Shown here: positions 47,241-55,382 of the stretch, one piece after another | Numbering within the stretch: the first letter of the stretch is position 1 | Layout of the letters: every line of letters starts with the position of its first letter | From: Microvirga sp. SRT01 | GTDB lineage: Bacteria > Pseudomonadota > Alphaproteobacteria > Sphingomonadales > Sphingomonadaceae | Assembly: GCA_018139225.1 (NCBI GenBank) | Contig: JAGSNX010000001.1 | Coordinates: 930,001 to 994,000, forward strand | DNA: 64,000 nt | Direction: 5' to 3' | The notes under the pieces: model-generated | What the model was told of the DNA's origin: nothing | The model's input: the letters and a program-made list of their open reading frames with translations, nothing else | Database searches by the model: none | Made by a program: the position numbers and the translations under genes

Positions 47241-48140
47241 ATGGCCGCAACCTACCTGCCGACCCTCAAGCAGCTGCAATATCTGGTCGCGCTGCGCGAT
47301 CACGGGCATTTCGGGCGCGCCGCCGATGCCAGTTTCGTGACGCAGTCGACCCTGTCCGCCGGCCTGCGCGATCTGGAAACGCTGATCGGCGTGACGCTGG
47401 TCGAACGCACCCGCCGCGTCGTGCGCTTCACGCCCGTGGGTGAGCGCATCGTCGACAAGGCGCGGCGCGTCCTGCGCGAGGCCGAGGAACTGGGCGACCT
47501 TGCCCGGGCCGCCGGCCGGCCGCTGACCGGCGAGATGCGGATGAGCGTCATCCCCACGATCGCGCCGTTCATGCTGCCACGCATCCTGCCCCGCCTGCGC
47601 CGTGACTATCCCGACCTCAAGCTGTTCCTGCGCGAGGAGCCGAGCGGGCCGGCGTGCGAGGGCCTGCACAACGGGCGCACCGATTGCGTGCTGCTGGCGC
47701 TGCCCTTCGCATGCGGAGAGGTGGCGTCCGAACCGCTGTTCGACGACCGGCTCTATGTCGCGTTCCAGCAGGGCGAGGGCGAGCCCCCCGCTTCCATTCC
47801 CGCCGCCGCCATCGACGAGACGCGGCTGTTGCTGCTGGAGGACGGGCATTGCCTGAAGGATCATGCGCTGTCCGCGTGCAACCGTCCCGAGTTGCGGGCG
47901 GAGGCGACGATGATGGGCACGTCGCTGCACACGATCGTGCAGATGGTCGACAACGGGCTCGGCGTGACGATGCTGCCCGAGATGGCCGTGAACGCGGGCA
48001 TTCTCGACCATACCAGCGTCACCGCGCGGCCGCTGGATGCCGCGAACGCCGTCCGCCACATAGCTTTGGTGTGGCGGCGTGCGTCGCCGCGCGAGAGCGA
48101 TTTCCGCCTGCTCGCCGGCGTATTGAAGGATCATTCTTGA
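47241..48140 (+). CDS. oxyR: OxyR, LysR-type peroxide sensor
   Basis: This 299-residue regulator has a LysR winged helix (LKQLQYLVALRDHGHFGRAADASFVTQSTLSAGLRDLE) and a substrate domain with the redox loop LLLLEDGHCLKDHALSAC. The two cysteines C204 and C213 are nine residues apart, matching C199 and C208 of E. coli OxyR, which form a disulfide when peroxide appears. The start is uncertain: ATG 47211 would add ten residues and has no site; ATG 47241 is preferred by family length. The stop codon overlaps a TTG start of a fasciclin gene. Confidence 0.9.
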   Translation: MAATYLPTLKQLQYLVALRDHGHFGRAADASFVTQSTLSAGLRDLETLIGVTLVERTRRVVRFTPVGERIVDKARRVLREAEELGDLARAAGRPLTGEMRMSVIPTIAPFMLPRILPRLRRDYPDLKLFLREEPSGPACEGLHNGRTDCVLLALPFACGEVASEPLFDDRLYVAFQQGEGEPPASIPAAAIDETRLLLLEDGHCLKDHALSACNRPELRAEATMMGTSLHTIVQMVDNGLGVTMLPEMAVNAGILDHTSVTARPLDAANAVRHIALVWRRASPRESDFRLLAGVLKDHS

Positions 48141-48682
48141 AGCATTTCATGGCGCTTGCCGCCCTTTGCTCGCTCGCCGGCTGCGTTGCGGCGATCCCTG
48201 TCGTCGCACCGCCGCCGATCGTGCTCGCGCCCGAACAGCGGACCTTGGCGGCGGAGATCGCCGCGCGTCCCGATCTGTCGATCTTCGCGGCACAACTCGC
48301 GGCGAGCGGCGATGCGGGCCTTGCCGCGGCACCGCCGATGACGGTGTTCGCGACCCTGGACGACGCCTATGCGCGGCTGGCGCCGGGGGTCGTGCCCGCG
48401 ATGCTGACGGTGGAGAACCGGCCGCTGCTGACGAAGGTCGTGGCGTACCATATCGTACCCGGCGCTCTCGATCCGGTGGAATTGCGGCGGCGCGTTGCCG
48501 CCGGAAACGGCCGCGCGACGCTCGTCACGCTGGCGGGCGATCCGCTGGTCGTGACGCTGACCGGCACGACGCTGACGCTGACCGATGTCGATGGCGATGT
48601 CGGCTATGTCGGTGAGGACGTGCGGCGGCCGAACGGAATCCTGTATCCGGTGAACGGCTTCCTCGCCCCCGCCGTGGAGTAG
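48137..48682 (+). CDS. Fasciclin (FAS1) domain lipoprotein
   Basis: This 181-residue protein starts at TTG, with AAGGA six bases upstream, overlapping the oxyR stop (TTGA). The signal MALAALCSLAGC has a lipobox LAGC, so it is probably membrane-tethered. One FAS1 domain follows: PPMTVFATLDDAYARL (H1), then LTKVVAYHIVPGALDP (H2), LVTLAGDPLVVTL and RRPNGILYPVNGFLAP. FAS1 domains mediate adhesion or polysaccharide binding. Coupling to oxyR suggests the surface protein is made with the peroxide response; that is inferred. Confidence 0.83.
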   Translation: MKHFMALAALCSLAGCVAAIPVVAPPPIVLAPEQRTLAAEIAARPDLSIFAAQLAASGDAGLAAAPPMTVFATLDDAYARLAPGVVPAMLTVENRPLLTKVVAYHIVPGALDPVELRRRVAAGNGRATLVTLAGDPLVVTLTGTTLTLTDVDGDVGYVGEDVRRPNGILYPVNGFLAPAVE

Positions 48683-48730
48683 CCGCGACCGAACGATCGA
48701 TCCTGTATCGGTTTCGCTTCGTCGTGGGTT

Positions 48731-48776
48731 TGTGACATTTCGGCTTCACATTCGTTCTGTGAGTTCCGAGTATATT
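48731..48776 (+). promoter_or_regulatory. Possible promoter region with TGTGA/TCACA motifs before second FAS1 gene
   Basis: TATATT at 48771-48776 is a plausible -10 hexamer, 25 bases before the start codon. Upstream lie TGTGA (48731), TCACA (48746) and TGTGA (48758), alternating in orientation. The spacings are not those of a CRP site (TGTGA-N6-TCACA), so no regulator is assigned. Confidence 0.3.
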
Positions 48777-48800
48777 GCAGAGCAACACGGGAGTGATCGA

Positions 48801-49547
48801 ATGTTTCATGCCGGGACCAAGAATGTCCGCGTCATCCTCGCCGCCGGGACCGCGCTGATCGCGACACCGGTCGTTGCGGGACCCCCTGCAACCGCTACGG
48901 CGGTGGCGCCGCAGGCTGCCGTCGGCCGTACGCCGATGACCGCGCCTGCCCAGACGGCCCAGGCTTCCCAGACGGCGCCGCAAGCCGCGCCCGCAGGCCA
49001 GGCCGCGCCTGCCGGCCAAGCCGCACCGGCGGGTCAGGCCACTCCGGCGCAGGCTGCTCCTGCGGCACCCGCCGCCGCGCCAGCACCGGCCGCCACCACC
49101 ACGATCGCGGCAGCGCTGCCGACCCTGCCGAACCACGCGACGCTATTGAAGCTGGTGACCGCCGCGAAGCTGGAGGCGCAGCTCGCCGGTCCGGGTCCGT
49201 TCACGGTCTTCGCCCCCGATGACGGAGCGTTCGCGCGCCTGCCTGCGGGCACGCTCGATGCGTTCCTTGCCCCGGCCAATGCGCCCACGTTGGCGACGAT
49301 CCTGAAGAACCACATCGTCGCGGGCTCGATGGACGAGGCGCAGATCCGCGCTGCGATCACTGCCGCCGGTGGCCGGGCGACGATCCCGACGCTCTCCGGG
49401 CAGCCGTTGATCGCGACGATCGATCAGGGTTCGGTGCTGCTGACCGACGCCGTCGGCAACAAGAGCTACATCGACAAGCCCGATCTGCGCCAGACCAACG
49501 GCGTGATCCACTCGACCAACGGCATCAGCCTGCCCAAGATCGGCTAG
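48801..49547 (+). CDS. Secreted fasciclin (FAS1) domain protein with repetitive linker
   Basis: The protein has 248 residues: a signal peptide ending ATPVVAG, a roughly 75-residue disordered linker with three near-identical APAGQA repeats among alanine, proline and glutamine, and one FAS1 domain (LPNHATLLKLVTAAKLEAQLAGPGPFTVFAPDDGAFARLP, LKNHIVAGSMD, RQTNGVIHSTNGISLPKIG). GGGAG seven bases before the ATG supports the start. The linker would hold the domain away from the envelope. It is about 120 bp from the first FAS1 gene and may have its own promoter. Confidence 0.87.
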   Translation: MFHAGTKNVRVILAAGTALIATPVVAGPPATATAVAPQAAVGRTPMTAPAQTAQASQTAPQAAPAGQAAPAGQAAPAGQATPAQAAPAAPAAAPAPAATTTIAAALPTLPNHATLLKLVTAAKLEAQLAGPGPFTVFAPDDGAFARLPAGTLDAFLAPANAPTLATILKNHIVAGSMDEAQIRAAITAAGGRATIPTLSGQPLIATIDQGSVLLTDAVGNKSYIDKPDLRQTNGVIHSTNGISLPKIG

Positions 49548-49555
49548 GCCGTTCC

Positions 49556-49700
49556 TCTCCCCTCCCCTCAAGGGAGGGGGGGGGGCCCACCCCAGTCATC
49601 CCCGGCACGCGAGGCGGTGGAGGGAAAGCCACGAGCGGCTTCGCTTGCGTCTGCCCAGTCACGCCTGCGGCGCGCCACCTCCCCGTGCCGGGGAGGACTG
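49556..49700. repeat. Repeat-rich spacer: CTCCCCTCCC hairpin and CCCCGGCACG inverted repeat
   Basis: A CCTCCC/GGGAGG hairpin follows the FAS1 stop, then CCCCGGCACG near 49600 is mirrored by CGTGCCGGGG near 49690. The arms match those of other dispersed elements in this window. It separates the plus-strand FAS1 gene from the end of minus-strand moaE. Confidence 0.5.
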
Positions 49701-49728
49701 CATGTCTCCCTGAAGGAAGATGCCGGGC

Positions 49729-50166
49729 TCACGCCCCCCAGCGCGCCGCCGCTGTATCGTCGGCGGCGCGCGGTTCGACCCAGGTACTCGCGGCACCGCG
49801 CGTTTCGCGTTTCCAGAACGGGGCGTCGGTTTTCAGCCGGTCGATCAGATAGGCACAGGCCTCCAGCGCCGCACCGCGATGGGCCGCAGCCGCGGCCACG
49901 AACACGATCCGCTCGCCCGGATGCATCGCACCGACGCGGTGGACGATCGTCGCTGCGGTCAGCGACCAGCGCGCGGTCGCTTCCTCCGCCAGGCGGTGCA
50001 GCGCCGCCTCGGTCGCGCCCGGATAATGTTCCAGTTCCAGCGTACCGACGCCGTCGTCGGCGCGGACCAGTCCGGTGAAGGTCGCCACGGCACCCACCCC
50101 GTCTTCGACCCGCGTCATCTCGGCGGCGATGTCGATCGGATCGGGCGAGACGAGGATGCGGATCAT
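49729..50166 (-). CDS. moaE: Molybdopterin synthase catalytic subunit
   Basis: MoaE, with MoaD, inserts two sulfurs into cyclic pyranopterin monophosphate to make molybdopterin. The 145 residues show VGAVATFTGLVRADDGVGTLELEHYPGATEAAL, VHRVGAMHPGERIVFVAAAAAHRGAALEACAYLID and the active-site lysine in LKTDAPFWKRETR. ATG 50166 shares a base with the moaD stop (TGATG). The C-terminus is somewhat extended (WVEPRAADDTAAARWGA). Confidence 0.93.
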   Translation of the reverse strand: MIRILVSPDPIDIAAEMTRVEDGVGAVATFTGLVRADDGVGTLELEHYPGATEAALHRLAEEATARWSLTAATIVHRVGAMHPGERIVFVAAAAAHRGAALEACAYLIDRLKTDAPFWKRETRGAASTWVEPRAADDTAAARWGA

Positions 50167-50417
50167 CAACCGCCCGTCACTGGCGGGAAGATCGCGATCT
50201 CCCTCGCCCCTGCGATCGGCGCATCCAGCGCCACGAACGCCTGATCCACCGCGCACCTCAGCCGGCCGCGATCGGCGAAGGCACGGGCATGCCCGTCGCT
50301 GCGGCCGGCGAGCCAGTCGATCAGACCGGCGACCGTTGCGACCTCCGCCGGCGGGGTCACGTCCTCTTGGCCGATACCGACAGCTTCACGGACCCAGGCG
50401 AAATACAGCACACGCAT
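50166..50417 (-). CDS. moaD: Molybdopterin synthase sulfur carrier subunit
   Basis: This 83-residue ubiquitin-like protein begins MRVLYFAWVREAVGIGQED and ends IAIFPPVTGG, the C-terminal diglycine that is adenylated by MoeB and thiolated. An overlapping GTG at 50420 is an alternative start. It lies 6 bp after pgsA and overlaps moaE, giving a pgsA-moaD-moaE operon. Confidence 0.9.
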   Translation of the reverse strand: MRVLYFAWVREAVGIGQEDVTPPAEVATVAGLIDWLAGRSDGHARAFADRGRLRCAVDQAFVALDAPIAGAREIAIFPPVTGG

Positions 50418-50422
50418 CACGC

Positions 50423-50974
50423 TCAATCCATGTGCTTCAGGCCGACGCGCAGATAGTCCCAGCCGGTGATCGCCGTCAGCGCCGCCGCACCCCACAGGCT
50501 GGCGAGCCCGACGACCTTGATCCACTCCGCCTGTGGCAACGCGCCGCCCAGGATCAGCGCGCCGAGCGACACGAGTTGCAGCGTCGTCTTCCATTTGGCG
50601 AGCCGCGACACCGGCATCGACACGTGCAGCGGCGCGAGGAACTCCCGCAGGCCGGACACCGCGATCTCGCGCAGCAGGATGATCAGCGCGGCGACGATGC
50701 TGAACCCCTCGATATCGCGAGTCGCCACCAGCATCAGGATGACGGCGGCGACCATGATCTTGTCGGCGATCGGATCGAGGAACACGCCGAGCCGCGACAC
50801 CGCGCCGTTGCTGCGCGCCAGATATCCGTCGAAATAATCGGTGATGCCCATCAGGCAGTATAGCGCAAAGGCGAGCGCATAGCCGGCCGGCCAGTGCGGC
50901 CACCACAGCAGCCCGACCAGCAGCGGCACCGCGACGATCCGCGACAGGGTCAGCAGGTTGGGCAGTGTCAGCAT
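50423..50974 (-). CDS. pgsA: CDP-diacylglycerol-glycerol-3-phosphate 3-phosphatidyltransferase
   Basis: This 183-residue inner-membrane enzyme makes phosphatidylglycerol phosphate. The CDP-alcohol phosphotransferase signature D-x2-DG-x2-AR-x8-G-x3-D-x3-D appears as DYFDGYLARSNGAVSRLGVFLDPIADK. The opening MLTLPNLLTLSRIVAVPLLVGLL is typical of PgsA, and there are four to five membrane helices. Length matches E. coli PgsA (182). It leads the pgsA-moaD-moaE run. Confidence 0.94.
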   Translation of the reverse strand: MLTLPNLLTLSRIVAVPLLVGLLWWPHWPAGYALAFALYCLMGITDYFDGYLARSNGAVSRLGVFLDPIADKIMVAAVILMLVATRDIEGFSIVAALIILLREIAVSGLREFLAPLHVSMPVSRLAKWKTTLQLVSLGALILGGALPQAEWIKVVGLASLWGAAALTAITGWDYLRVGLKHMD

Positions 50975-51088
50975 CGGGGGCGACTCCTAACCCCCTATGG
51001 CGGAACCGCAACCGGATTGAGCATGGCGCGGGCTCGCGCGCTCGGCTAAGTGCCGTTCGTTCGTAAACGACCGAGGCCGGCGTCCGTC

Positions 51089-52378
51089 ATGATAAATGCC
51101 TTGGGGCTGTTGAAGCAGCGCCGCTTCCTGCCTCTGTTCACCACCCAGTTTCTCGGCGCCTTCAACGACAATCTGTTCAAGACGTCGATGGTGTTGTTCG
51201 CAACCTACGCGATCTTCGACGATGCCAAGCACGAAGCCAATTTCAACGCCCTGGCAACCGGCATCGCCATTTTTCCCTTCTTCCTGCTCTCCGCGCTGGC
51301 CGGCCAGCTGGCTGATAGTCACGACAAGGCGCGGATCATCCGGCTGGTGAAGTCGGCGGAGATCGGGATCATGGCGGTGGGAGCCGCGGGACTCGTGGTC
51401 GCGCGGGCGGGGCACATCAATCTCGGCGTCGGGTTGATGCTGTTCGCGGTGCTGTTGCTCGGTACGCACTCGACCTTCTTCGGGCCGATAAAATACGCGA
51501 TCCTGCCGCAACACCTCGCCCCCTGCGACGTGCTGGGGGGCACGGGGCTGGTCGAGGCGGGCACCTATCTGGCAATCCTGCTCGGCACCGTCGTCGCCGG
51601 CTGGATCTCGATCGACGGTGCGGCGGTGCTGGTGCTGGTGATCGCCATCATCGGTTGGTTCGCCGGGCGTCACGTCCCGCCGGCTCCGCGTGAAGGACCG
51701 CCGCTGAAGCTGAACTACAACCCGTTCACCGCGTCGTGGCGCCTGATTTCCGCGACGATGCATATCCCGCGGCTGTTCCTGGCGATCTGCGCGATCAGCT
51801 TCTTCTGGACGATCGGATCGGTCCTCATCATCGTCTTCCCGCCGCTGGTGAAGAACGTGCTGACCGCCGACGAACGTGTCGCGAGTGCGGTAATCGCGGT
51901 GTTTTCGGTTGGCGTCGCGATCGGCTCCGTCGTCATCAACTCGATGCTGAAAGGTCGGATTTCGGCCCGCTATTCGCCCGTATCGGTGATCGCGATGGGC
52001 GCGTTGGTCTGCGTCTTCTCGTTCCTGTCGCGCAACTGGACCCCCGCGCCGGCGGGGCAACTCTACGGCTGGGCGGGCTTCGTGGCGCAGCCGGGCGCGA
52101 TCCCGATCCTGGTGACGCTGCTGCTGATCGCCGTCACAGGCGGCATGTTCGTGGTGCCGCTCTACGCGTTCCTGACGACGACGGTGGAGAAGGATCAGAC
52201 CGCGCGGACGGTGGCGGCGAACAATGTCGTCAATGCCGGGGCGATGACGATCGGCGCGGTCGCGGTGCTGTTCATCACCGGGCTTGGCGTCACGCCGGAG
52301 GACATGCTGTTCCTGGTGGCGGGCATGTGCCTCGTGTCCGCATGGATCGCGCAGAAGCTCCACCGCGCCTGCGACTGA
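51089..52378 (+). CDS. MFS transporter, LplT/Aas N-terminal-like (lysophospholipid flippase)
   Basis: This 429-residue protein has twelve hydrophobic segments. The N-terminal FTTQFLGAFNDNLFKTSMVLF sequence is shared with LplT and the membrane half of acyltransferase fusions, which move lysophospholipids inward for re-acylation. The MFS signature follows as GQLADSHDKARIIR and the LLGTHSTFFGPIKYAILPQHL block is also typical of this group. No acyltransferase domain is fused. The start is MINALGLLKQRR. It is divergent from the phospholipid gene pgsA, consistent with lipid metabolism. Confidence 0.82.
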   Translation: MINALGLLKQRRFLPLFTTQFLGAFNDNLFKTSMVLFATYAIFDDAKHEANFNALATGIAIFPFFLLSALAGQLADSHDKARIIRLVKSAEIGIMAVGAAGLVVARAGHINLGVGLMLFAVLLLGTHSTFFGPIKYAILPQHLAPCDVLGGTGLVEAGTYLAILLGTVVAGWISIDGAAVLVLVIAIIGWFAGRHVPPAPREGPPLKLNYNPFTASWRLISATMHIPRLFLAICAISFFWTIGSVLIIVFPPLVKNVLTADERVASAVIAVFSVGVAIGSVVINSMLKGRISARYSPVSVIAMGALVCVFSFLSRNWTPAPAGQLYGWAGFVAQPGAIPILVTLLLIAVTGGMFVVPLYAFLTTTVEKDQTARTVAANNVVNAGAMTIGAVAVLFITGLGVTPEDMLFLVAGMCLVSAWIAQKLHRACD

Positions 52379-52385
52379 GCCCCCG

Positions 52386-52553
52386 TCAGATCAGGAACGT
52401 GTAGAAACAGGTGAAGAACGCAGCGAAGCTGAGCAGGAACAGCTTCCAGTCGTGATCCTCGCTGCGGACGGCCGCTACGGCAGGCACGCGCGGCAGCGTC
52501 TGGCGGAAGGGATGCCTTGCGGCTTCGTTGGTCAGGACAAGGCGTCGTTTCAT
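52386..52553 (-). CDS. 55-residue single-pass membrane protein
   Basis: Reading the minus strand from ATG 52553 gives MKRRLVLTNEAARHPFRQ, an 18-residue basic start, a linker with SEDHDWK, then one hydrophobic helix LFLLSFAAFFTCFYTFLI ending at the stop. It is too short for most gene callers. The coherent layout (charged N-terminus, acidic SEDHDWK, C-terminal helix) resembles small tail-anchored membrane proteins that I recall in sphingomonads. It lacks an obvious ribosome site. Function unknown. It ends 8 bp beyond the convergent transporter gene. Confidence 0.6.
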   Translation of the reverse strand: MKRRLVLTNEAARHPFRQTLPRVPAVAAVRSEDHDWKLFLLSFAAFFTCFYTFLI

Positions 52554-52684
52554 GGCGCATGTGTTAACGCGCCGTTTACGAATTGGACCAGCGACAAAAA
52601 TGGTTAACCGCCACCCGTCCGGCGATGGGACGGATAGCGGTTAACGCGCCCGCCCTCCCCGACCCGGAGAGGCGATCGGGAATG

Positions 52685-53962
52685 TCAGCGCGAGGCGACC
52701 TGCAAGCCCGGCTTCCGCAGCCACTGCGCCATCGCGTCGCCGGCGTTGCGGCGAACGAAACAGGCACCGCCGCGTGCACGATATTTCGTGCAGAGCGCCA
52801 CGGCCTGCGTGCGATCGAACCCGCCGATCGACAGGCGATAGAAGTCGCTGCCGCCGGTCTTGAACATCATCCCCTGAGGCGTGTGCCCGGCGAGTGCGGA
52901 AAAGCGCCGCGTCATCCGTCCCCACGCGTCGCGCGCAACGCCGGGCGCACCGAACGCGCCGAGCTGGACCTGCCAGTCGCCCGAACGGACCGCCGGCTGC
53001 GCCGCTGCACTCTGGCGCAGGATCGCAGCGAAGGACACCTTGGCGGGCGCCTTGTCGGCGGCGATCAGGATCGACGGCGGCATCGGCAGCGGCTGCACGA
53101 CTTCCTTGCGAGGACCGAATACGACAGGCGCGAGCAGCGGCGTGGGCAGCGGCTCCGCGGCAGGGACGATCGCGACGACCTTCTCGACCGGCTCCGCCTC
53201 GGCGACAGAAGCCGCTTCGGGCGCAGCGGCCGTCATCGTCGGCGCGGCGGACAGCGCCAGCGTCACCGGCTGGCCGCTATCGGCGACCGGATGCACGCCG
53301 AGCAACGTCGCGACCTGATCGGACGCGGCGGCGGGCTGCGCGAAGCTGGCCCATTCCTGCATGCGGTGGTCGACATCGGCGGGCGACAGATCGGCGGACG
53401 CCGCGGCCCGCGCCATCGTCCAGTCGCCGGCCAGCGCCAGCGCCAGGGCGAGGTTCTGCCGCACGGTCGCGGTCGCCCCCGGCAGGCGCGCAGCCTGCGT
53501 CAGCAACGCGACGCCGCCCGCCGGATCACCGGCCAGCGCCATCGCCAGCCCGCGATCGGCCAATGCGATCTGGTTCGCGTGATCGATCAGCGTCGTGCGC
53601 GCCGTTGCGAAATCGCCTGTCGCGATCTGCATCAGCGCCAGGTTCAGCGCGGTCGCGCCGTCGTCCGGCACCAGCGACAGCGCGTCGGCATAGGCTGCGC
53701 GTGCCGACTGGAAGCGACCCGCCTGAAGATAGCTCTTCGCCAGCAGCACGCGGTAATTGGCGACCGACGGTGCGGCGGCGACCGCCGCCTCCGCCTCGCC
53801 GATCGCGAGCGCGGGGCGATGCTTGTCGAGCGCCTTGCCCGCCTTGCGAGCGTGATCGGCGGGGCTGCCCTTGGCGGCGTCGCCACCGATGGCGCTGCCC
53901 GCCATCACCGTGCCGATCGCCAGCGCCGAGAGGCCGAGCGAGAACAGCGTGCGCGTCTTCAT
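52685..53962 (-). CDS. Periplasmic TPR and SPOR domain protein
   Basis: This 425-residue protein has a signal peptide (LFSLGLSALAIGTVMAGSAIGG), TPR repeats at about residues 35-200 (ANYRVLLAKSYLQAGRFQSARAAYADALSLVPDD and next), a proline/alanine-rich linker, and a C-terminal SPOR domain (GDWQVQLGAFGAPGVARDAWGRM, FYRLSIGGFDRTQAVALCTKYRARGGACFV). SPOR domains bind glycan strands lacking stem peptides at the division septum. It is the third gene of an operon after parA and the RHH gene, with 15 bp between. Confidence 0.87.
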   Translation of the reverse strand: MKTRTLFSLGLSALAIGTVMAGSAIGGDAAKGSPADHARKAGKALDKHRPALAIGEAEAAVAAAPSVANYRVLLAKSYLQAGRFQSARAAYADALSLVPDDGATALNLALMQIATGDFATARTTLIDHANQIALADRGLAMALAGDPAGGVALLTQAARLPGATATVRQNLALALALAGDWTMARAAASADLSPADVDHRMQEWASFAQPAAASDQVATLLGVHPVADSGQPVTLALSAAPTMTAAAPEAASVAEAEPVEKVVAIVPAAEPLPTPLLAPVVFGPRKEVVQPLPMPPSILIAADKAPAKVSFAAILRQSAAAQPAVRSGDWQVQLGAFGAPGVARDAWGRMTRRFSALAGHTPQGMMFKTGGSDFYRLSIGGFDRTQAVALCTKYRARGGACFVRRNAGDAMAQWLRKPGLQVASR

Positions 53963-53977
53963 GTCATCGACTCCGGA

Positions 53978-54511
53978 TCAGGCGGTACGGCGGGCCTTGG
54001 GTGCGGGCAGCTGTTCGATCAGCGCCTCCACCTCGGGCATCGTGTTCAGGAAGGCGTCGAGCGCGTCGGCGACCAGCGCCTGCGCCGAGCGGTTCGCGAC
54101 CGCACTCGCCAGCCGCAGCCGCAGGTGTCGATCGGTGTCGAGGCGCAGCGTGAAGGCGGCCTTGCCGCGCTTCGTCTGGGCGGCGCTGTCGCGCCCGATC
54201 CGGGCGGCGGTGGCGATCGATACCGGCCGCGCCTCGACCCGCTCGCGCAGCACGGCGCGTTCGGTCAGCACCGGCGGCGCCTCGACGGGCAACGACACGG
54301 GCGCTTCCGCGACGGGTACGATGGACGGTTCGGGCGCCGTTACAGCCGCGACGACAGGCTCCCCGCCCATGTCGTTCCAGCCGAGATCGTCGGCGCTAAC
54401 CGCCATCGTCTGCGGCGTGTGGGACATGGCGAAGGCCTGGCTGCGCATCGCGGGCCGGGCCTGCCCCTTGCGGGCGAGCAGTTGCGATGAAAGCGAGGCG
54501 AGCGGCTTCAT
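53978..54511 (-). CDS. Ribbon-helix-helix-like protein, partner of ParA
   Basis: This 177-residue protein has a disordered N-terminal part of about 115 residues, rich in proline, alanine and glutamate. Its C-terminal part (about 118-170) shows the pattern of an RHH DNA-binding domain: strand AAFTLRLD, helix TDRHLRLRLASAVANRS, helix AQALVADALDAFLNTM. This resembles the partition protein ParG. It starts 5 bp after the ParA stop, so the two are surely co-translated. DNA binding is predicted from pattern only. Its long disordered head differs from the short tail of ParG. Confidence 0.65.
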   Translation of the reverse strand: MKPLASLSSQLLARKGQARPAMRSQAFAMSHTPQTMAVSADDLGWNDMGGEPVVAAVTAPEPSIVPVAEAPVSLPVEAPPVLTERAVLRERVEARPVSIATAARIGRDSAAQTKRGKAAFTLRLDTDRHLRLRLASAVANRSAQALVADALDAFLNTMPEVEALIEQLPAPKARRTA

Positions 54512-54516
54512 GCCCC

Positions 54517-55227
54517 TTACCCCACCACGCGACGGCCGAAGCCCGACGCGGCCGGGCGCTGGCCGAAGCCGACGGTGCCCGGAACCGCGAATACGGTTCG
54601 GCGGAAATTCTTCTCGAGGCGATCGGAGACATAGGTCCACAGCGCCTCGACCTCCGCCGCCGATTTGCCGTTCGGGTCGGTTTCCATGACCGTGCGGCCG
54701 TCGATCATCGACGCGGCGAAGTCGGTACGCTGGTGGATCGTGATCGGTGCGACCGTGCCGTGCTGCGACAGCGCGACCGCGGCCTCCGACGTGATCCGCG
54801 CCTTGGGCGTGGCGGCGTTGACGACGAACACCAGCGGCTTGCCGGCGCGGTCGCAGATGTCGACGGTGGCGCCGACCGCGCGCAGATCGTGCGGGCTGGG
54901 ACGCGTCGGCACCAGCACCAGTTCGGCGACCTGGATGACGCTCTGGATCGCCACGGTGATCGCCGGCGGTGTGTCGATCATCGCCAGCTTGAAGCCCTGC
55001 TGGCGCAGCACCTCCAGATCGGCGGCGAGCCGTGCCACGGTGGTTTGCGCGAAGGCGGGAAACTCCGACTCCCGCTCGTTCCACCATTCGGACAGCGATC
55101 CCTGCGGATCGATATCGATCAGCACGACGGGTCCTGCGCCGGCGCGTTGCGCCTGCACGGCGAGATGGCCGGACAAGGTGGTCTTGCCCGATCCGCCTTT
55201 TTGCGATGCCAACGCGAGAACGCGCAT
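54517..55227 (-). CDS. ParA family ATPase (orphan, small type)
   Basis: This 236-residue protein has the deviant Walker A SQKGGSGKTTLSGHLA at the N-terminus, Walker A-prime VLIDIDPQGSLSEWW and Walker B LAMIDTPPA. It lacks the N-terminal DNA-binding domain of plasmid type Ia ParA, so it matches ParF/Soj-like or cargo-positioning ParA types. No parB or parS-like repeats are nearby. It heads the minus-strand operon parA - RHH gene - TPR/SPOR gene and is divergent from a second SPOR gene, with about 155 bp between. Confidence 0.9.
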   Translation of the reverse strand: MRVLALASQKGGSGKTTLSGHLAVQAQRAGAGPVVLIDIDPQGSLSEWWNERESEFPAFAQTTVARLAADLEVLRQQGFKLAMIDTPPAITVAIQSVIQVAELVLVPTRPSPHDLRAVGATVDICDRAGKPLVFVVNAATPKARITSEAAVALSQHGTVAPITIHQRTDFAASMIDGRTVMETDPNGKSAAEVEALWTYVSDRLEKNFRRTVFAVPGTVGFGQRPAASGFGRRVVG

Positions 55228-55382
55228 AGTTCCCCGACACTCCTGTAAGTCGATCGGGGAAGTGACACGCGCGTCCCTAATAACTCGTTAAATCTCTCGC
55301 TTTAGAAATACCCCGGACGAACAACGCCGGTGAACGCGATCTTGACCAAAGACCACGGTACACCGGGCTCGAGGAACGGACG

